Made by a program: the position numbers and the translations under genes. This document shows positions 1 through 9,264 of a DNA stretch of 64,000 bases, in pieces. The stretch spans positions 2,716,566 to 2,780,565 of the forward strand of contig WACJ01000514.1 in the NCBI GenBank assembly GCA_008973525.1, written 5' to 3'. Source of the stretch: Stenopsyche tienmushanensis (lineage: Eukaryota > Arthropoda > Insecta > Trichoptera > Stenopsychidae). Under the pieces are notes generated by a model. It was not told where the DNA came from. It made no database searches and saw nothing but the letters and a program-made list of their open reading frames with translations. Position 1 is the first letter of the stretch. Every line of letters begins with the position of its first letter.

Positions 1-672
1 TCATTCATAGATAAGAGTTACATCCATTTAATCTACATTATATATTCTTCTCCTCATTCGCTCGATATTGATGACGAACATGTTCATTTTACCGAAAAGG
101 GCTTTCTGGAGTATAAAATGCCTAGTATCTTCTTTTCTTGCAAAGGCTAGAGTGAAGACATATTTATACGTGAAGGCAACAGAATACAGTATTGTTATCA
201 TTGTGAAGTTTTATCTCGTTTATCTTTCTTCAAGACGATCCGCTTGTTGTTCCTCTTGTCCTTATTTTGTTCATTGGGATTTCCTGGTTCTGAACTAGCA
301 AAGGTTCTAAGGTACTATCAACTGTGTAAGAGATAATGAGTGACAAGCAAGTCGCGCAATCTGAAAAAGGAATAATGGTTAATAGACTGTGTTAATACAT
401 TAGAATTATTGAAATTACATACTGCAAATGCGATAAAATAAGAGTAGATAACGCTTTGTACTTAGCGGAAATGCATATACAGGGTGTTTTGCACATAAAC
501 TGACTTTTTTTTGAGGCCAGGGGTGTCTTTTGCTTAGGATTGGATCTTGTGTTCGTTTGAAGGTTGTGGTCCTTGACCAATGCCTTCTTGATTTTGATAT
601 TTGGCCTTGTGGGGCGAACAGTTATGTAGATATTTTCATGTAAGAGAATTGGGTTGTTATAACACATAATGA
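1..672. other. Left flank of the LINE, no recognisable gene
   Basis: Reading frames here are short (76 and 91 codons at most) and show no domain or splice context. The stretch 480-640 is rich in T and G but matches nothing I recognise. It is the DNA next to the 3' end of the LINE and should carry one copy of its target-site duplication, which I could not identify by eye. Confidence 0.5.
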
Positions 673-817
673 TTTTTTTTTTTATCTTTTTTTTTTTTGT
701 TTTTTTTTTTTTTTTTTATTTTTTATTTTTTTTTTTCTTAGTTTTTTTTTTTTGTCTTTTTTTTTTATTTTTTTTATTATTTTTTTTTTTTTTTTTTTTA
801 TATTTTTTTTTTTTTTT
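673..817 (-). repeat. Interrupted poly(A) tail of the LINE (poly-T on +)
   Basis: About 145 nt, almost all T on the plus strand, broken by single A, C or G bases. It lies directly beyond the 3' UTR of the minus-strand LINE, where the reverse-transcribed poly(A) tail belongs. It is much longer than most fixed LINE tails, which fits a young insertion or slippage growth of the homopolymer. Confidence 0.85.
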
Positions 818-1122
818 GTGCATGTGATGAAAAATTGATAAAGATATATAATACAGTAATCTTAACAAGTAACAAAAATAATTATATTAATATAATAATA
901 ATAAAAATAAAAATATTGCGGTGAGCACTGAGATATATAAAGTAAACAATAATAAGGAAGAGATTAGATAATAACATTAGTTGGTATAGTTAAAGTTAGG
1001 AAAGTTAAATATAATTTAAAATGTAATAAGAATAAAAATAGATCTAAGACCCAAGATTGCATCGAAGAGAGGAGGGGCGATGAACCGTCGTTGCCGCGGT
1101 TATTGAATTGGTTTGGGGGGTG
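818..1122 (-). other. LINE 3' UTR
   Basis: About 305 nt between the ORF2 stop and the A-rich tail, very AT-rich toward the tail with AAT/AAAAT-type simple stretches around 884-915. There is no reading frame of note. In LINEs this region can carry the RT recognition signal, but I see no structure that proves it. Confidence 0.7.
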
Positions 1123-3888
1123 TTAACCGATCCCTTTTTTGGGATATCGTAAACGTCTTATATTTCTATTGAAATTACAAGATATGATGGCTTTTGGTCT
1201 CAATAGCCAGCTGCTCGAGTAGGAAGAGAGTGATTTGATTAAGGGATTTGGAACTTTGAAAAGGGAACTGAAGAAATTTGTGGAGAGTTGGACTATGTGG
1301 TCATTTAGGAGAGGGATATCGGCTTCAAAATGGAGCTGGGAATTTCTAACGTACCAAGGAGCCCCAAAAGCTTTGCGAATGGCAATGTTCTGGGTGGTTT
1401 GTAATATGGGATTGTCACTCTGTTGGTAACCCCAGACAGGAGAGGCGTAGGTAATGATTGGACGGATAAGGGATTTGTAAATTAATAGTTTATTATTGGA
1501 AGAGAGTTTGCTTTTAATATTGAGAATGGGATAGAGTGAGGCCAAAGCTCCTCGGGCTTTTTTATTTACATTGTTAATATGGGGATACCAGGAGAGTCTT
1601 GAGTCAAAAATTAACCCCAGATATCTGGTTTGCTTCACCCAGGGGATAGTGCCGGAAGGGAGAGTGAGAATTGGAAGGGGAGGGAGTTTCTTTCTCGATC
1701 GCTTTCTCGAGAACAAAACTGCCGCGCTTTTTTTTGCGTTCATCGAGATACGCCATTTGGTGTTCCATTCATTGAGTTGACTTAATTGAATATTCAAACG
1801 TTTTCCAATGATGGCAGAGCTCAGCGATTGTGACATAATAGCAGTGTCGTCAGCGAAGAGAGCGATCGAGTCTAGTGGGTGAGTTGATTTGGGAATATCA
1901 CTGGTGTAGAGAGAGAATAAAAAAGGAGCGAGAATGGAGCCTTGGGGGACACCAGCTGATATGGGGCGAGGATCGGAGAAAGAGTTGGAGACTTTGGCAC
2001 GGAAGAAACGATCGGAAAGATAGCTGAGTATGATGTGAATTGTGGAATCGTTGAAGCCAGAGGATATAAGTTTGAAAATTAATCCCTCGTGCCAGACCTT
2101 ATCGAAGGCCTTGGCGACGTCGAGGAAAACAATACCCGTTCTCCTCTTCATCTCAAAGCCCTCGTGGACAAACTCCGTGACACGAAGGAGTTGGTGGACA
2201 GAGGAATGAGCTCTTCGAAAGCCGAATTGCTCAGGAGGAAGGACGTTGAGAGATTTGTTCTCTGCCTCGAGTCTAGAAAGAATTAAGGCCTCGAGAAGTT
2301 TGCCTAGGATGGGAATTAGACTAATAGGACGATATGAAGTGGGGTCGGAGCCGCTAGAGTGAGGTTTGCGGATGAAAATGGAATTTGCGGTCTTCCATTG
2401 GGAGGGAAAATAATTGAAACGGAGACAGGAGTTAAAGATTCTGAGGAGAGCAGAAAAACCAGTAGAGGGGAGTAGTTTAATTGCCAGGGGTGGGATACAA
2501 TCCGGACCGGGTGCTTTGTTATTTTTTAATTTTTGGATGAGTCTTTGTATCTCCCGAGGGGAAGAGTAGGGAATTTGAGTTTGGGCGGGACTAAGTTTGA
2601 AGGAGCAGACCGTCACCTGGACGAGGCGATCGGTATCCGGGTCGTTTGGAGAGTTAGCTGGAGAGCACTGTTTTTGCAGGCTATCCGCGAAAGTGTTAGC
2701 AATGTCCTTCTCAGAATATACAAAGTTACCTTGTGGATCTTTGAGGGGAGCTTGTTTGCTGAACGGTCTTTTCAGTGATTTTGTGAGTTTCCAGATGGAG
2801 TTATCCTGAGTGGATAAGGTGGAGATTTTTTTATCCCATCCGGCATTCCTGAAGTCTCGAACAGCCATCTTTACTTTAAATTCAAGATGGTTGAGTAAAG
2901 CCTTGGACTGAAGGTCCCTATTAGTTTGCCAAGTTTTTCTGGCTTTGTTTTTTGATTTGATTAATTTTTGTATGCTATGTGGAAGATCTAGACGGTCCTG
3001 AGGGGACGGTGGTAAAATTTTAGTAGATGACTGAATGGCAGAAGAAATTTGAGATGAAATGTTTGAAACTGCGGTCTCGATGTCTGAGATCGAGTGCAGA
3101 GCTTCAGGAAACTTTATATTTGTTGATATTGCCTTTTGATATTGTTCCCAACAGATTTTTTTTTTGGGAACAGAAAAGAGAATATTTCTGTCTAGAAGAA
3201 TATCTAGGATAATGGGATTATGGTCGGAAGAAAGTTCACAGACCACTCGAATGTTATGTTCCCAATAGAATTTGAAGTTTTTAACGATTGCAATATCAAG
3301 AATGTCATTAACGCCTTGATGGCCAAAGTGAGTGGGTTCGCCAGGATCCCAGATTTGTATGGAGGGGTCGTTTAGCGCGTATTCATAGAGGATTCTGCCA
3401 TTCGTATTTGTACGGAGGCAGTTCCATGCACCATGTTTTGCGTTCAGGTCGCCCGCCAGTATCGTAGGAATAGTGGAGTTATTGAGAAGAGAGTCTAGAT
3501 CTTTTTTGGGTAGTTTGGTTTGATTTGGGGGATGATAGACCGATATTATTCTGAGAAAGACCGAGTTTTCTATCAATAGATCGGCAGCAGAGGCCTCTAC
3601 GTTGATGAGCGGGGAAATGTTGATTTGATGGTGTTTGATGTTGTTCTTTATGTAAATAAGTGTACCACCGAAACTTCCTGAGAGTCTGTTAGAATGTATA
3701 CAAGAGTAGTTGACGATTTTCGGAGGTCGTGTTTTGAGGTGAGTCTCACCAACGCATATGATGTCCGCAGAGTGCTTCAATATAAAGGATTTTAATTCTT
3801 CGGTTTTTCCCCGGATACCGTTCGCGTTCCACGCGACGATCCGGAGGTTGGAAATCTGGCGTGGGTTGGAGGAGGGTAGGGATGCCAT
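1123..3888 (-). CDS. LINE ORF2: AP endonuclease / reverse transcriptase
   Basis: The enzyme nicks target DNA and copies the element RNA at the nick. The 921-residue frame is intact. The endonuclease domain covers about residues 15-230: WNANGI near 20-25, the metal-binding Glu in GETH at 48, GDLNAKH at 146-152, DILDIA at 195-200 and SDHNP at 221-225. Residues 230-440 form a linker. The RT domain covers about 440-770: SYRPISL at 518-524, FLDVAKAFD at 588-596 (catalytic Asp 590), AGVPQGS at 645-651, FADD at 678-681 (catalytic Asp 680 and 681) and YLGLIFD at 756-762. The C-terminus has YASPVWG at 814-820, typical of Jockey-type proteins. No RNase H domain follows. The start ATG immediately follows the ORF1 TAA in the same frame, so translation must use reinitiation, readthrough or another device. 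Length and motifs are normal for the family and no broken residue was seen. Confidence 0.95.
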   Translation of the reverse strand: MASLPSSNPRQISNLRIVAWNANGIRGKTEELKSFILKHSADIICVGETHLKTRPPKIVNYSCIHSNRLSGSFGGTLIYIKNNIKHHQINISPLINVEASAADLLIENSVFLRIISVYHPPNQTKLPKKDLDSLLNNSTIPTILAGDLNAKHGAWNCLRTNTNGRILYEYALNDPSIQIWDPGEPTHFGHQGVNDILDIAIVKNFKFYWEHNIRVVCELSSDHNPIILDILLDRNILFSVPKKKICWEQYQKAISTNIKFPEALHSISDIETAVSNISSQISSAIQSSTKILPPSPQDRLDLPHSIQKLIKSKNKARKTWQTNRDLQSKALLNHLEFKVKMAVRDFRNAGWDKKISTLSTQDNSIWKLTKSLKRPFSKQAPLKDPQGNFVYSEKDIANTFADSLQKQCSPANSPNDPDTDRLVQVTVCSFKLSPAQTQIPYSSPREIQRLIQKLKNNKAPGPDCIPPLAIKLLPSTGFSALLRIFNSCLRFNYFPSQWKTANSIFIRKPHSSGSDPTSYRPISLIPILGKLLEALILSRLEAENKSLNVLPPEQFGFRRAHSSVHQLLRVTEFVHEGFEMKRRTGIVFLDVAKAFDKVWHEGLIFKLISSGFNDSTIHIILSYLSDRFFRAKVSNSFSDPRPISAGVPQGSILAPFLFSLYTSDIPKSTHPLDSIALFADDTAIMSQSLSSAIIGKRLNIQLSQLNEWNTKWRISMNAKKSAAVLFSRKRSRKKLPPLPILTLPSGTIPWVKQTRYLGLIFDSRLSWYPHINNVNKKARGALASLYPILNIKSKLSSNNKLLIYKSLIRPIITYASPVWGYQQSDNPILQTTQNIAIRKAFGAPWYVRNSQLHFEADIPLLNDHIVQLSTNFFSSLFKVPNPLIKSLSSYSSSWLLRPKAIISCNFNRNIRRLRYPKKGIG

Positions 3889-3891
3889 TTA
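3886..3891 (-). other. In-frame stop/start junction TAA-ATG between LINE ORF1 and ORF2
   Basis: On the minus strand the ORF1 stop TAA (3891-3889) is followed without a gap by the ORF2 ATG (3888-3886). Both ORFs are in the same reading frame: 1872 nt and 2766 nt are multiples of three and abut. Termination-reinitiation is known for LINEs with overlapping TAATG junctions. Here a single-codon readthrough would also give a Gag-Pol fusion. Confidence 0.95.
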
Positions 3892-5760
3892 ACTTGGAAC
3901 GGATGAGTTTAATTGAGAAAGAAGAGTGGGTAGAAGGTGGGCCATCTGGGCGAACATAGTGGTGAGTTGACTTATCTGCCCCAGAGTGGACGCCTGTGAG
4001 GGAGGGAAGGGTAAATTTTGAGGAGGAGGAGGGGGACCCCAGTTCGGGTTGAAGTTGAGGGATTGGAATTGAGAGCTAGGAGCGACGTTAAGATCTGATT
4101 GTTGAGGGAGTGGGGGAAATTCACTCATCACAGCTGGGTTAAATTGTGGACGTTTATTGTCCAAATTTTGATTATTGGATTTTAGTTTGGATCTCAACTG
4201 GGCCAGGCCACGCGGAAAAGCAGGGCAACCGTGGTAATTAGCTGGGTGATTACCATTGCAGTTGGCACAAGTAGCCGGGGTGTCAGTAGGTTTTACGCAC
4301 TCATTAGAGTGGTGAGTTTTCCCGCATTTGACGCAATGGGGAGTCATGTGGCAGTTGCGACTAGCGTGATGGAATCCTTGACATCTACAGCATTGACCGC
4401 CTCGGGGCTTGCGCCTCAGAGGTTCGACCGCTATATCAACGTCAAGTAAAGAGTCCAGTTTGAATATGTCTTTAGTGATGTCGTTTCGTTCTAACGTGAT
4501 TAGGAAGAGTGGGATGCTCTTCCCACCCGTTCCGGACATCTGGGCGACCCTTATTGGGGTGAGTCCGAGTTTTTTCAGGGCTTCTGAAATCTCGTCTACA
4601 GGAGTGTTGAGATGAAGTCCACGGAAGACAACCTTAAGGGCTTTGTCTTCCGGGCGGTCGAAAGTGTAGAATTTGATATTATTTTGATCGAGAATCCGTG
4701 AGGCACTACGGTGGCAATTTGACGATTCAACCTTAATTTGAAGGTAGTCGCCCTTGATATTTGTTGAGAGAATTTTGACGTTGGCCTTTCTTAAGTGTGA
4801 TAGAACGTTTTGATATCCTGGGAAATAGGGTATCAATAGGGGCGGGGTGGGTTTACCACCAGCTGCCGGAATCTGGGGATACAATCCACTATTAGTGGGG
4901 TTCGTTGTTGAGGCTGAAGCAGAAGGTTTCAGTTTTCTTTTTTTTGTGACGGTTGTAAATTCATCCTCAGAAATTGAGGGGGGGTGTTGATTTTGAGATT
5001 GACTAGGAATTTTTATTGGCAGAGATTCGTGATGTTGGAGATTATGTTGAGACGACGATTTGGTGTCGTCCCTCCTCACCTCGGTCGCATTGGGTCCGGT
5101 CATATCTTTTGTATTATTACTTTTGGTTTTTTTTTTATTTTTGTTATTAGTGATGACTTCTTCCAGGGCCGCGACTCGGGTTGCTCTCATGGCGTCTATC
5201 ATTTTGCTTTGAGTCAGTGCTGCACAGACGAGCGCGTCGGAGGACGAAAGCTCCATTTCCACGTTCGGGGGATCAGTTGATCCCGATTTTGCCGCTTCAT
5301 TGCTGGTGCTCCGTTTGCGTTTGTTGTTTGTGTTGGCTAAGTCCTCTTTCAGTTTCTGGATTTCCATGGATAGGGATGCATTTTCCATTTGGATGGTTTC
5401 CATTCTGTTTTGGGCCTCGAGGTATGCGGAAACTCGCTGGTTACAATTAAAAATGAGGATCTTCTCCGTGACTTTCCTGACGAGACTCTTGAGGTCTGGC
5501 TGGCGGAAGAAGTTTAATTGTTCGAGTAAGCAGGATTCTTCGAATGATGACCATTCCGGTGGCGGAGTGGTAGTTTTTTTTGACATTGTTGAGTGGGAAC
5601 TTAGGTCCGAGTCGGAGCTGGCGGATCGTAAGACCGATTTTGTCGAAATTGATTTGTTTATTGTTGATTGTTTGGAGTTTGACATTTGTCCGGGGCGTGG
5701 GTCCGATGAACGCCGCGGTTGCGAGTTCTCCAATGGAAGGGCCGTATTGGGATCGGCCAT
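3889..5760 (-). CDS. LINE ORF1: Gag-like nucleic-acid-binding protein with three zinc knuckles
   Basis: The 623-residue protein should package the element RNA and escort it to DNA. The N-terminal 75 residues are Ser/Thr/Pro-rich and look disordered. About 105-150 is a polar, Leu/Met-spaced helix likely to form a coiled coil, followed by a basic KRKRS patch. About 310-440 resembles the domain that precedes zinc knuckles in Jockey Gag proteins, including KVVFRGLHLNTP. Three knuckles lie at about 457-512: CX2CX4HX4C, CX2CX3HX4C and CX2CX3HX6C. The tail after 517 is rich in Pro, Gln and Asn, with a run of five prolines. The frame ends in TAA, and the next codon is the ORF2 ATG. The start at 5760 gives the full N-terminus; an in-frame Met at residue 26 is an alternative. 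No frameshift was seen. Confidence 0.93.
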   Translation of the reverse strand: MADPNTALPLENSQPRRSSDPRPGQMSNSKQSTINKSISTKSVLRSASSDSDLSSHSTMSKKTTTPPPEWSSFEESCLLEQLNFFRQPDLKSLVRKVTEKILIFNCNQRVSAYLEAQNRMETIQMENASLSMEIQKLKEDLANTNNKRKRSTSNEAAKSGSTDPPNVEMELSSSDALVCAALTQSKMIDAMRATRVAALEEVITNNKNKKKTKSNNTKDMTGPNATEVRRDDTKSSSQHNLQHHESLPIKIPSQSQNQHPPSISEDEFTTVTKKRKLKPSASASTTNPTNSGLYPQIPAAGGKPTPPLLIPYFPGYQNVLSHLRKANVKILSTNIKGDYLQIKVESSNCHRSASRILDQNNIKFYTFDRPEDKALKVVFRGLHLNTPVDEISEALKKLGLTPIRVAQMSGTGGKSIPLFLITLERNDITKDIFKLDSLLDVDIAVEPLRRKPRGGQCCRCQGFHHASRNCHMTPHCVKCGKTHHSNECVKPTDTPATCANCNGNHPANYHGCPAFPRGLAQLRSKLKSNNQNLDNKRPQFNPAVMSEFPPLPQQSDLNVAPSSQFQSLNFNPNWGPPPPPQNLPFPPSQASTLGQISQLTTMFAQMAHLLPTLLSQLNSSVPS

Positions 5761-5967
5761 GTTGGGACGGATCTTCTAGGCCGTTAGTTATTGGCTTATA
5801 TTTATTGATTCCGCATTGTTTACATACAAGTAAGTGCTGATTTGGGTGACGACTATTTGCACGAATACCGTTAGCATAAATTATACGAGATCGTTAAATG
5901 GTGATTAAAACCTCGTTAGGCGACGATAAGTTGCAGAGTTTGACTAAACGAATTAATTTTATATTTT
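5761..5967 (-). other. Probable LINE 5' leader and junction with flanking DNA
   Basis: About 200 nt upstream of ORF1. Jockey-type leaders are short and carry an internal promoter, so the true 5' end should lie somewhere in this interval. I see no certain initiator or downstream promoter element and no clear target-site duplication, so the boundary remains open. Confidence 0.5.
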
Positions 5968-6426
5968 AAATACACTCTGCCAACCTGATTCTGATTGTTG
6001 CAATTCGAGTTTGGATGAATTCGCTCTTTCTGGGTTCAGAAACACCGGAAAAGCCGCCAGAGTCGAGGGTGATGCATCAATTTTGAAGATGGTTGATTTG
6101 CTGATGCTCGCTGATGGCTTTCGCGGCTACAAGCCGGCGAAATGAGTCGAGCAGCGCCAGCAGGGCTCGAGTTTGTGGGCTTCGAGAACAATCGATTCCA
6201 CTTTTTCGGCGTTATTTGCCGAGATTTTGACCGGAGGGATAGCGCCGGATGGCGCTTCGCCTGAGGGCTGGTACGGGGCACGGCCAGGGCCGCCGCACGC
6301 GTTGTAGGGCAATCCCGAAGCGATTTTACACGACTCGCATTCGGGCGTCGGTACGGAGTTTGACACTAATGACTGTCGTCGACGAACGCCACTGTACGAA
6401 TCTGTCTTTTGCTTAGTTTTGTACAT
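5968..6426 (-). pseudogene. GC-rich frameshifted coding relic of unknown family
   Basis: This segment is clearly more GC-rich than its surroundings and holds protein-like sequence on the minus strand. The first part (from an ATG at 6426) is Pro/Gly/Ser-rich with CESCKIASGLPYNACGGPG, then continues to EAHKLEP. There the plausible frame shifts: after about 6180 another frame carries LLALLDSFRRLVAAKAISEH, meets an in-frame TGA and continues to a TAA near 5968. The pattern is that of a decayed ORF with one frameshift and one nonsense mutation. The family is not recognised; it may be a Gag-like part of another retroelement, but no zinc knuckle is visible. It lies just upstream of the LINE, so it may be the sequence into which the LINE inserted. 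Confidence 0.45.
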
Positions 6427-6432
6427 GGACTC

Positions 6433-6468
6433 TATATCCTAAGTCTCAAGATTGTCGAAATAGATTTT
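6433..6468 (+). repeat. 36-bp dispersed repeat, copy 1
   Basis: This stretch contains GATTGTCGAAATAGATTTT and matches 62243-62278 at 31 of 36 positions. Both copies lie within about 200 bp of the same transposase fragment but in opposite relative orientation, which is what a terminal or subterminal inverted repeat would give. Confidence 0.6.
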
Positions 6469-6620
6469 GAAAAAATATCCAAAATTTCATCTTTAAATCA
6501 TCATAACTTCTAAATTATTTAAACAAAAAAACTAATAATTATTTTGCAAAGACGGCGATTATTCTTTCAATTAATATTTCTTTTGTGGGCCCCTGTGTCA
6601 TGTGAATAAATTATTTTATC

Positions 6621-6729
6621 CAGTGGTGTCAGGTCTGGAGACCGTGCGAGCCACGGAATAGGGGACATCCCCAGGCAAAGGAATCCAATGGTGTCAGGTC
6701 TGAATACTGTGCGGGCCACGGAATAGGGC
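6621..6729 (-). pseudogene. DDE-transposase C-terminal fragment, internally duplicated
   Basis: Read on the minus strand, two diverged copies of one segment lie 65 bp apart. Each encodes the motif around the third catalytic residue of IS630/Tc1/mariner-superfamily transposases. One copy reads PWPAQYSDLTPLD followed by SFAWG, the other PWLARSPDLTPLD. The 65-bp spacing puts the copies in different frames, so no product is possible. The same motif, also duplicated, occurs at 62310-62394. It is a relic; the exact family needs a search. Confidence 0.6.
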
Positions 6730-9264
6730 AGCCAAGCTCAATCAAGTCCAAGTTAGGACATAGGGTCTATGTGCGAAACATAACAAAAGACACCTCCTAA
6801 CCCGCAAAAAAAATTATCAGTCCATTTGGTCGGTTATCTTCAAAGATTAATTCTTACCTTCTTATGATGTAACAACTAAAAGTAAAAGTATATGCAAGTG
6901 TGATTCTAAAAGTGTATACGGCGCATGATAGAGGCAGTTGGTGAATTATATTTTCAAAAAAATTCGTCAGTTCTGATAAGTTCACTTAATATGACCATCA
7001 TTACAATTATGCAATTTCTTAGACAAGTAAAACATATTGGACTTCTCATATATGACCTATGATTTTGAATTGTATGGAAAATCTGATATCAAAGGATAAA
7101 TGTATATTGAGTTAAATTAACAATGAAGATCAATTATAATTGAGATGGACTTTCACCAAGTTTTTTTTTTAATAAATGTATATCAAATTCAATAGAAGTG
7201 CAACTTTTATATAGTTTTTTTTTTACAAGTCAATCATCTGATTGTTAATTAATTTTATATTGTACATTTTGAATGACTTTCAAATTTACAATAATTTCTG
7301 GTATTTCTTATGCAGCAACTCCACCATACATAATTCATTCATATGATAATTCAACCAACAGTTATCGTTGATAGAAAGACCCCAAATACGTTTAGGTGTT
7401 GAAAGATGGATGGATGATGATGATGATTATAAAGATAAAAGTAGGGCTGGTCTATCCTGGATGTTTATTGTCTTGGCTTTAAACAGAGTGATCCAACTGC
7501 GAGACTTCACAATGACGAACCTGTTTCACAAGCACGATTTTCCCCTCCCGTCGAGACGAGACTCTTCTCATATATGATAGAATATGTTACATTGCAGTAT
7601 GTAAAATAAAAATTCAGATAATTTTAAATCATAATTTATTATTATAGGATGCAAAAATTGTATGGAAATATCCAACACAAATTTGCTGCTTTGCATATTC
7701 TTACAATTTTGCATGAAGTTGCTTTAAGCTATGTAAATATGCTTGCATACATTATTTAACTTACTTTGAATCACCTTTTAAAAATATTAGAAAGTGTTAG
7801 CGATGGATCTTGATCCATTTTTTACTAATCATATAATCAATTCTTCCCAAAAATACCAATTATACCCTTTTGAATGGCTCAATCATCTTTCATTCAATTG
7901 TCTGCAAAACATGTTTAAATGCAGACAATGCGTTCAACGGCAGTATGCGTCAATCGTATCGATTATTTTTTTTATTTCCATTATTTTCGTGTCTGCAATA
8001 AATTACGAGTTTGTATTATAATAGTTTTTTCGCACAAGCTTTCGGTCGAATACGGAGAGAAATGTGTTTGATTAAATTAGCGTAAAATAAGCATTTGATT
8101 GCGAAAACGGACATTTTTAAATAAAGCGGAATTGGCAATGAAAAAAAAAACGTATACAAACAATACATAATGATTAACATAAAAAGGCGTTTCCTGGACC
8201 GATTGAATTAAATTGAAGCAACGAACCTGTCCATAGCCTTACAATTAAGTCATTAAAATTCTTATCGTAGGAAAAAGTGCGTTCACATTCTGATCGACTG
8301 CCGCGTAAAGTAAATCATCTCGAGTGCGATCGGAATGCGCTCACTATGCTAATTATTGGTTCAAAAAAAATTCAGATTGTCCACAGTTGGATGACTGCAG
8401 TAAAAGTTACATGTTAATATTGCAATATATTTATTGTTTCCATGTAAAAAAATATTAATTAGAATTGCTGCAAATTGGGTTAAGCATTCTATGCAAAATG
8501 GTTGCCTATCGGTTGTTGCCCTCGCCATTATTCTTTCTTGACAATATTCAAATGTTCACATAGAGCCCATCGAGATCTCGTGAGAAGTCTTAATTAAGGC
8601 CCGCTTTTCGTCTCTGTTTCTTGTCTAAGTGCCACTCCGCATTGGAGTCTTCTTTCCGTTTTTTTTTTTTCGTTTATCATCAGCATTTTTTCTCACTTGC
8701 AGGCATGTGAGTGGACTTATTTGCAAACTGAAAATGCCAAGTACATTAAGTGTATAGCCTTCGGCCTGGCTGTCGTTACAACGGTACATAGGACCTGGCG
8801 TTTTCTAATTGAATATAATGTGTGTTTTTGGAGGTTCAGCAACTAGTCGCCTGGAGGTGGAACTCTTGCGGCATGCTTTAAATGGCGTTTGCTCTCACCG
8901 CCGCGCTCCTATAAATAAATATATAGAATAATTTATAATTATGATTATTTGCCGAACACCTATGTTCATTACGTGTAATATATTATTTTCGGCTTCCGGT
9001 AGGAAGCCATCCGATATTTTCTATTCTAGCTACTAATGTGCATGTTGGAAACGAGTACATGAATATATTAAAAGTTTTCCAATTTCATAAACAATTTTGA
9101 TCGAGACGTTTAGCATATGCATCGTAAATGCATGTTTGGATATGATTTTTTCATTAAATTTCATTACTATAAGCGCACAGACATATTTCGTAACATGTGC
9201 AGATGCGCGCGCATCCAATTTTTCGACGTGGTGCAACGCCTTTATGCTTCTAATATCAGATGTA
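6730..9264. other. AT-rich intergenic or intronic DNA, no gene recognised
   Basis: Only short shadow frames occur here. The part 8560-8920 is more GC-rich and ends in a TATA-like TATAAATA at about 8910-8917, but no coding exon follows. I see no transposon ends or RNA genes. Confidence 0.4.

Larger units (their letters stand above)
673..5960 (-). mobile_element. Full-length Jockey-clade non-LTR retrotransposon (LINE)
   Basis: Read on the minus strand the order is: short leader, ORF1 (Gag-like, zinc knuckles), ORF2 (APE endonuclease then reverse transcriptase, no RNase H domain), 3' UTR and A-rich tail. This is the architecture of the Jockey clade, whose elements move by target-primed reverse transcription. 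Both ORFs are unbroken and the endonuclease and RT signature residues are present, so the copy is probably recent and may be mobile. The 3' boundary is set by the poly-T run from 673. The 5' boundary is uncertain: it should lie after the ORF1 start at 5760 and before or near the different, GC-rich relic starting at 5968. I found no target-site duplication by eye. Clade assignment rests on domain content and motif style, not on a tree. Confidence 0.9.

Noticed and set aside
2533..2809. Plus-strand frames inside the LINE (also 5181-5840)
   Set aside because: They are shadows of the minus-strand ORF2 and ORF1.
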